Below, in pieces: positions 4,986 to 9,528 of a stretch of DNA of 9,528 nucleotides; the stretch's first letter is position 1; each line of letters begins with the position of its first letter. The notes beneath the pieces were generated by a model that did no database searches, was not told the origin of the DNA, and saw only the letters and a list, made by a program, of their open reading frames with translations. A program made the translations under genes and the position numbers. Source of the DNA: Candidatus Krumholzibacteriia bacterium (lineage in GTDB: Bacteria > Krumholzibacteriota > Krumholzibacteriia > G020349025); contig DASRJW010000148.1 in assembly GCA_035649275.1 (NCBI GenBank), positions 1-9,528 on the forward strand, given 5' to 3'.

Positions 4986-7301
4986 ATGGCGGAACCACGC
5001 GACAAAGCTACGGAGCTGGCGGCAACATCGGCGGCCGGCCGCACGCCGTCCGGCAACATCGCCCAGCCGTCGGCCCACGAACGCGCCCTGGGCAGCGGCG
5101 CCATGCGTTTCGCCCCGCCGCCGCAACAGCGCATCAGCCGCGCCCACTTCGTCCCCGTGCAAATCCGCATCGGCGAGGAAGAATGCCACGACCTCGGGCG
5201 AGCCTCGAAGAAGGAATGGTTGGTGACCAACGGCATCGGCGGCTATGCCATGTCCACCGTGGTGGGCCTCAACACGCGCCGCGAGCACGGCCTCCTGGTG
5301 GCAGCGGTGCGCGGCCTCGGCGGCCGGCGGGTGGTGCTGTCGAAGATGGAGGAAACCGTCGTTATCCCGGGCGCCACGCGCTCCCTGGACACGACCTTCT
5401 ATCCCGGCGTCGTGCACCCGCGTGGGTTCGAGCTTTCCAGCAGCTTCCGTCTCTATCCGTTTCCGAACTTCGTCTTCGCCGGTCACCGCTGGAGACTCGA
5501 GAAGCACGTCGTGCTCGTGCACGGTGAGAACACGGTCGTCGTCACCTACCGCATGCAGCCCCTGGCGAAGCGCCGCCCTGACGGTTTGAAGCGGCCCGAT
5601 GCCTCCAGGGAGGCGGCGGGCGACGACGAGGGCGCCGTTGGGGAAGCGAACCAGTCTCCGGCCACCGCCGCCGGCGACACCGGCCCGATCGAGACGCTGA
5701 AGCTGCGCGTCCGCCCGCTTTTCGCCTTCCGCGAGGCGCATCAGCTCGGTGAGCGCAACGAGCGCATCCAGAGTGGCTTCGGCAGCCGCACCGTGGGCGA
5801 GCGCGGCTCGGTGGTGCGCTGCTCGCCCTATCCAGAGTGGGAACCGGTCTATCTCGTCTGCAACGAGGCGGGTTTCGTCGAGGGCCCGGACTGGTACAAG
5901 AGCGTCGAGTACCCGCAGGATCGCTACCGTGGTCTCGACTACAGCGAAGACCTGTGGAGCTACGGCTACTACGAGCTCGATCTGCGCATGGGCGAGTCGC
6001 TGACCATCGCTTGCACCCTGCACCCGCCGGAGACGCACGCGCCCAATTGGTCCGAGGAGCGCGAGGTGATCCGCCTGGCGCAGGTGATGGCGAAGTCACC
6101 GGACGAGTCTCCTTTCGCCCGCCGGCTCATGCTCGCCGCCGATCAGTTCGTGGTGCGGCGGGAACGCGACGTGCCGGCGCTCATCTCGGGCTATCCGTAC
6201 TTCACCGACCACGTGCGCGAGACCCTCATCGCCATGCCCGGCTTGCTGTTGGTCACGGGCCGCCACCGCGACGCCAAGGCCATCCTGCGGGCCTACTCGC
6301 GCTCGTTGCAACGCGGCCTGCTCCCGCGGCGTTTCGCCGACGGCGGCCGTGCCGAATACGGCAGCATCGACGCGACGCTCTGGTTCTTCGTCGCCGTGTT
6401 CAAGTACTTGCAGTACACCGGTGACTTCGACTTCGTGCGCACCGAGCTGCGCATTCCTCTCCTCGAGGTGATGCGCTACTTCCAGGAGGGCACGCGCTTC
6501 GGCGTCCGCCTCGACCGCGACGGCCTCCTGCAGTGCGGTGAACCAGGGATCGCCCTCACCTGGATGGATGCCCGCGTCGGCGACCAACCGGTGACGCGCA
6601 GGGATGGCAAGCCCGTCGAGGTGAACGCGCTCTGGTACAACGCCCTGAAGGTGATGGAGCGCTTGGCCGAGCGGTTCTCCATCCCCAACGACATGGCCCG
6701 CTTCGCCCGCCGGGCCGAGCAGGTCGAAGCCAGTTTCCACGATTCCTTCTGGAACCGGGAGCTGGGTTGTCTACAGGACGTGGTGACCGCGACGGGCTCG
6801 GACGCGTCGATCCGGCCCAACCAGATCCTGGCGGTGAGCCTGCCGTTCCCGCTCCTCAACAGCGACGATTCCTCCAGCGTCCTCCGCGTGGTGGGGGAGA
6901 AGCTGCTCACGCCGCTCGGCCTGCGCACCCTCGATCCGGCGCATCCGATGTTCCGGCCTTCCTACGACGGCAACGAGGCCGAACGCGCCCGGGCGGCGCA
7001 CCAGGGCACAGCCTGGGTGTGGTTGCTGGGGGCGTACATCGCGGCGCTGGTGAAGTGTCGCGGCGAGTCCGGTCGGACCGAGGCCGCTCGGCTCCTCGAC
7101 CCGGTGCAGCGCCACCTCCTCGACGACTGCCTTGGGCAGGTGTCGGAGAAGAGCTGGGGCAACCCGCCGCACTGGCCGCGGGGCTGCCCGGCCGCGGCCG
7201 CCGCCGTGGGCGAGCTGCTCCGCGCCTACTACGAGGATGTGTTGGCTCGGAATCCGGGGGTGCGGGCGCCCATCCTACCTCCGCCGCTGCGCCGGGCGTA
7301 G
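4986..7301 (+). CDS. Glycogen debranching enzyme (amylo-alpha-1,6-glucosidase type)
   Basis: 771 residues from an ATG preceded by AGGAAG. The enzyme class hydrolyses alpha-1,6 branch points in glycogen or related glucans. The first about 50 residues are low-complexity. The N-terminal beta domain opens with WLVTNGIGGYAMS (from Trp78) and GLNTRREHGLLVAA. The C-terminal (alpha/alpha)6-barrel glucosidase domain has ADGGRAEYGSIDATLWFF, LTWMDARVGD with Asp528 as probable general acid, NALWYNALK, RPNQILAVSLPF, HQGTAWVWLLG, and SEKSWGNPPHWPRGC with Glu721 as probable base. The usual sequence after that Glu, as I recall it, is IFDGDPPH; here it is KSWGNPPH. Residues 196-234 are a hydrophilic, Gly/Ala/Asp-rich insertion between beta segments. 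No signal peptide is seen, so it is cytoplasmic. It is the last gene of the operon. No glycogen synthase, branching enzyme or phosphorylase is in the window. Confidence 0.93.
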   Translation: MAEPRDKATELAATSAAGRTPSGNIAQPSAHERALGSGAMRFAPPPQQRISRAHFVPVQIRIGEEECHDLGRASKKEWLVTNGIGGYAMSTVVGLNTRREHGLLVAAVRGLGGRRVVLSKMEETVVIPGATRSLDTTFYPGVVHPRGFELSSSFRLYPFPNFVFAGHRWRLEKHVVLVHGENTVVVTYRMQPLAKRRPDGLKRPDASREAAGDDEGAVGEANQSPATAAGDTGPIETLKLRVRPLFAFREAHQLGERNERIQSGFGSRTVGERGSVVRCSPYPEWEPVYLVCNEAGFVEGPDWYKSVEYPQDRYRGLDYSEDLWSYGYYELDLRMGESLTIACTLHPPETHAPNWSEEREVIRLAQVMAKSPDESPFARRLMLAADQFVVRRERDVPALISGYPYFTDHVRETLIAMPGLLLVTGRHRDAKAILRAYSRSLQRGLLPRRFADGGRAEYGSIDATLWFFVAVFKYLQYTGDFDFVRTELRIPLLEVMRYFQEGTRFGVRLDRDGLLQCGEPGIALTWMDARVGDQPVTRRDGKPVEVNALWYNALKVMERLAERFSIPNDMARFARRAEQVEASFHDSFWNRELGCLQDVVTATGSDASIRPNQILAVSLPFPLLNSDDSSSVLRVVGEKLLTPLGLRTLDPAHPMFRPSYDGNEAERARAAHQGTAWVWLLGAYIAALVKCRGESGRTEAARLLDPVQRHLLDDCLGQVSEKSWGNPPHWPRGCPAAAAAVGELLRAYYEDVLARNPGVRAPILPPPLRRA

Positions 7302-7311
7302 CCCACGCTCG
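7293..7311 (+). terminator. Terminator-like hairpin at the end of the operon
   Basis: A 7-bp stem (7293-7299 with 7305-7311, one G-T pair) and a 5-base loop overlaps the TAG stop of the debranching enzyme. No T-run follows directly; only a short GTTTCTG occurs about 10 bases later. It may slow or end transcription but is not a canonical intrinsic terminator. Confidence 0.3.
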
Positions 7312-7421
7312 CCCCTACTCCGTTTCTGCACAATTGCTTACAAGGAAACGCTGGATCGTGATATCCTGAACGAGTCAGCGCCTCTCCGGCGAGCCTAACC
7401 TGTAGAAGCAGCGGGGGATCC
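7302..7421 (+). promoter_or_regulatory. Intergenic gap with weak candidate promoter for the repeat protein
   Basis: This 120-base gap includes a stretch (about 7320-7375) that is less GC-rich than its surroundings. CTTACA (7337-7342) and GATATC (7360-7365) are 17 bases apart and match sigma-70 boxes at 4/6 and 3/6. GGGGGA (7413-7418) may be the ribosome binding site for the GTG at 7422, with short spacing. The only in-frame stop in the gap is TGA at 7359-7361, and no in-frame start lies between it and 7422. No RNA gene is recognised. Confidence 0.3.
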
Positions 7422-9528
7422 GTGGTCCTACCTACCCTGCCGCGTTCCACCTCTGGGCGGGATGGGCGCGGTGCGCCGAGAGCGGTTGCGACCGTGCTCG
7501 GCGTCCTCCTTGTCCTTGCCGCCGTTGCCGGCCAGGCGCTCGTGCCGCTCGGCTCCGAGTTCCAGATCAACACCTTCACGCCGGCCCCCCAGGGGAGGCC
7601 GATCGTCGCCGCCCAGGCGTCGGGCCACTTCGTCGTCGTGTGGGAAAGCGTCGGCTCCCCGGGCAACGACAACAGCGTGTACTCGGTGCAGGGACAGCGC
7701 TACGCGCCCGACGGCAGCCCCCTCGGCAGCCAGTTCCAGGTCAACACGTACATTTCCAACAACCAGACCGACCCTGCCGTCGCTGCCGACGCGGCAGGCA
7801 ACTTCGTGGTTGTGTGGACGAGCACGGGATCACCGGGTTCCGACAACAGCTCCTCCTCCGTTCAGGGGCAACGCTTCGTCGCCGACGGCACCCCACTCGG
7901 CAGCCAATTCCAAGTCAACACCTTCGAGACGAATACACAATGGCGGCCTTCGATTGCCTGCGACCCGGCGGGCAACTTCGTCGTCACCTGGGAAAGCACG
8001 GGTTCGTCGGGTACCGACAACAGCTCCACCTCCATCCAGGGGCAACGCTATGCCGCCAACGGCACCCCCTTGGGTGGCGAGTTCCAGGTCAACACCTACT
8101 TCCTCTCCGATCAACAACGCCCAGCCATCGCAGCCGATGCCGCGGGCAACTTCATCATCGTGTGGACCAGCTTGGGGTCGGTGGGGAACGACATCAGCGA
8201 CACCTCCATTCAAGGGCAGCGCTATGCAACCGACGGCAGCCCCGTCGGTGGCCAGTTCCAGGTCAACACCCACACGGTGAGCACGCAAAACAAGTCTGCC
8301 GTGGCCTACGACGGCTCGGGCAACTTCGTGGCGGCGTGGGAAAGCAACAGCTCCCAGGGCTCGGACAACAGCATGTATTCCGTCCATGGGAGGCGTTACG
8401 CCGCCAATGGCACCGCGCTGGGCAGCCAGTTCCAGGCCAACACCTTCATCTTGAACAATCAGAGCTCGCCTTGTGTCGTCGTGGAGCCGTCGGGGAGTTT
8501 CATCATTGGTTGGAACAGCGTGGGCTCGTTGGGCACCGACAACAGCTCCACCTCGATCCAGTTCCAGCGGTACGCTGCCGACGGGAACCCCCTCGACGGT
8601 GAAACACAGGTCAACACCTTCACGACCGGGGTGCAATCGTTCCCGACCATGGCCACCGACGGCTTCGGCAAGTTCGTGGTCGTCTGGGAGAGTGCGGGAT
8701 CTGCAGGGACGGATCACAGCGATACCTCGGTACAAGGTCAGCGCTACGACAGCTCCTTCACCATCACAGCGTCCGCGGGGGCGGGTGGGTCGATCACTCC
8801 GAGCGGCGCCGTGCCGGTCGCCTCCGGCGGAACGCAAGCCTTCACGATCACGCCGGACGCCTGCCATCACATCGCCGATGTCTTGGTGGACGGAGTTTCG
8901 GTGGGTGCGGTGGCGAGCTACACCTTCACGAACGTGACGGCGAGCCACACGATCGCGGCGAGCTTCGCCGTCGACAGCTACACGATCACGGCAACGGCGG
9001 GAGCCGGTGGCAGCGTCAGCCCTTCGGGAGCGGTAGCGGTCAACTGCGGCGGGACGCAAGGGTTCACGATCACACCGGACACCTGCCATCACATCGCCGA
9101 TGTCTTGGTGGACGGAGTTTCGGTGGGCGCGGTGGCGAGCTACACCTTCACGAACGTGACGGCGAGCCACACGATCGCGGCGAGCTTTGCCGTCGACACG
9201 TACACGATCACGGCAACGGCGGGAGCCGGCGGCAGCATCAGTCCTTCGGGAGCGGTGGCGGTCAACTGCGGCGGAACGCAAGGCTTCACGATCACGCCGA
9301 ATGCATGCAACCGGATCGCCGATGTCTTGGTGGACGGAGTTTCGGTGGGTGCGGTGACCAGCTACACCTTCACGAACGTGGCGGCGAGCCACACGATCGC
9401 GGCGAGCTTCGCCGTCGATAGTTACACGATCACGGCAACGGCGGGAGCCGGCGGCAGCATCAGTCCTTCGGGAGCGGTGGCGGTCAACTGCGGCGGAACG
9501 CAAGGCTTCACGATCACGCCGAATGCAT
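7422..9528 (+). CDS. Large secreted repeat protein: seven propeller-like repeats then InlB-B-like repeats (3' end outside window)
   Basis: Open without a stop from the GTG at 7422 to the window end (702 codons and one base), so it is truncated by the window. Residues 1-20 are basic (GRDGRGAPR) and 21-36 are a hydrophobic core (AVATVLGVLLVLAAVA). Cleavage is plausible after AVA36 or GQA39, so this is a Sec signal peptide. Residues 44-445 are seven tandem 58-residue repeats (the last 54), each with a GSQFQVNT start, a DAAGNFVVVWES core and SVQGQRYAADGTPL end. From 446, about 74-residue units begin (F/Y)TITATAGAGGS and contain DVLVDGVSVGAV and HTIAASFAVD, as in the divergent InlB B-repeat family; three full units and part of a fourth are seen. 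It is probably a cell-surface or extracellular protein, perhaps for adhesion or polymer binding, but no function can be assigned. Any anchoring or sorting domain would lie beyond the window. Confidence 0.9.
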   Translation, partial: MVLPTLPRSTSGRDGRGAPRAVATVLGVLLVLAAVAGQALVPLGSEFQINTFTPAPQGRPIVAAQASGHFVVVWESVGSPGNDNSVYSVQGQRYAPDGSPLGSQFQVNTYISNNQTDPAVAADAAGNFVVVWTSTGSPGSDNSSSSVQGQRFVADGTPLGSQFQVNTFETNTQWRPSIACDPAGNFVVTWESTGSSGTDNSSTSIQGQRYAANGTPLGGEFQVNTYFLSDQQRPAIAADAAGNFIIVWTSLGSVGNDISDTSIQGQRYATDGSPVGGQFQVNTHTVSTQNKSAVAYDGSGNFVAAWESNSSQGSDNSMYSVHGRRYAANGTALGSQFQANTFILNNQSSPCVVVEPSGSFIIGWNSVGSLGTDNSSTSIQFQRYAADGNPLDGETQVNTFTTGVQSFPTMATDGFGKFVVVWESAGSAGTDHSDTSVQGQRYDSSFTITASAGAGGSITPSGAVPVASGGTQAFTITPDACHHIADVLVDGVSVGAVASYTFTNVTASHTIAASFAVDSYTITATAGAGGSVSPSGAVAVNCGGTQGFTITPDTCHHIADVLVDGVSVGAVASYTFTNVTASHTIAASFAVDTYTITATAGAGGSISPSGAVAVNCGGTQGFTITPNACNRIADVLVDGVSVGAVTSYTFTNVAASHTIAASFAVDSYTITATAGAGGSISPSGAVAVNCGGTQGFTITPNA
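7551..8756 (+). repeat. Seven tandem 174-bp repeats (58 residues each)
   Basis: Units start at 7551, 7725, 7899, 8073, 8247, 8421 and 8595; the last is 162 bp. All stay in frame with no length change. Conserved positions are the FQVNT strand, Gly-Asn-Phe followed by hydrophobic residues and Trp, an Asp-Asn-Ser loop, and QGQRY followed by an Asp/Asn-Gly turn. The sequences have diverged from each other well beyond wobble positions, so this is an old repeat set under protein-level constraint. Confidence 0.93.
8757..9528 (+). repeat. 222-bp tandem repeat array, nearly identical units, cut by the window end
   Basis: Units begin at 8757 (A), 8979 (B), 9201 (C) and 9423 (D, partial). C and D are identical for all 106 bases visible (9201-9306 against 9423-9528). 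A and B are nearly identical in their second halves, but the first half of A is clearly diverged. The array encodes about 74-residue InlB-B-like beta repeats. The identity suggests recent duplication or gene conversion, and makes this region a risk for short-read misassembly. Confidence 0.95.

Noticed and set aside
7462-8602. Two overlapping + strand frames across the repeat region
   Set aside because: They are frame-shifted readings of the repeat protein. The frame starting at 7422 is uninterrupted, has a signal peptide and runs through to the window end.
7830-9503. A 557-codon - strand open frame with regular RHVREGVARHRTHRNS-type repeats
   Set aside because: The repeats mirror the 222-bp and 174-bp + strand repeats. 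Periodic DNA without a stop in one frame gives this automatically. The + strand has a signal peptide and known domain patterns.
8757-9528. CRISPR array or mobile-element repeat
   Set aside because: The 222-bp units abut without spacers and keep a continuous reading frame, so they are coding domain repeats. No transposase, terminal inverted repeats or cas genes are visible.

Overview
This is a high-GC bacterial stretch with tightly packed genes, short Shine-Dalgarno motifs, GTG as well as ATG starts, and GTGA-type gene overlaps. The lineage cannot be fixed from the sequence. A high-GC environmental bacterium, perhaps of the FCB/Eisenbacteria-like kind, would fit the large secreted repeat protein and the bacterial/archaeal-type glycogen debranching enzyme, but that is a weak inference.

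Layout: (1) Positions 1-294 hold the 3' end of a SIMPL (DUF541) domain gene on the + strand. (2) Positions 300-1013 on the - strand hold a single-cluster [4Fe-4S] ferredoxin-like protein with a long unrecognised C-terminal domain. It converges on the SIMPL gene with only 5 bases between the stops. (3) Positions 1014-1183 are a divergent intergenic region with weak candidate promoters for both directions. (4) Positions 1184-7301 look like a four-gene + strand operon: a PolX DNA polymerase with a PHP domain, endonuclease III (GTGA overlap with polX), an alpha/beta hydrolase, and a glycogen debranching enzyme. (5) Positions 7302-7421 are a gap with a terminator-like hairpin and a weak candidate promoter. 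(6) From 7422 to the window end runs an unterminated ORF of at least 702 codons. It encodes a secreted protein with a signal peptide, exactly seven 58-residue repeats (predicted seven-bladed beta-propeller), and an array of 74-residue InlB-B-like repeats that are nearly identical at DNA level.

How the genes work together: Nth excises oxidised pyrimidines and cuts the abasic site, leaving a blocked 3' end. PolX can clean such ends with its PHP domain and fill the gap, so polX-nth makes a coherent base-excision-repair pair. The most striking feature is that both enzymes carry an N-terminal lysine-rich, histone-H1-like tail. Each tail is built from 18-bp/6-residue tandem repeats with a basic pair in each unit, but the repeat sequences differ (KKAPAA in PolX, KRATxV in Nth). 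The hydrolase and debranching enzyme have no evident link to repair and may simply share the transcript.
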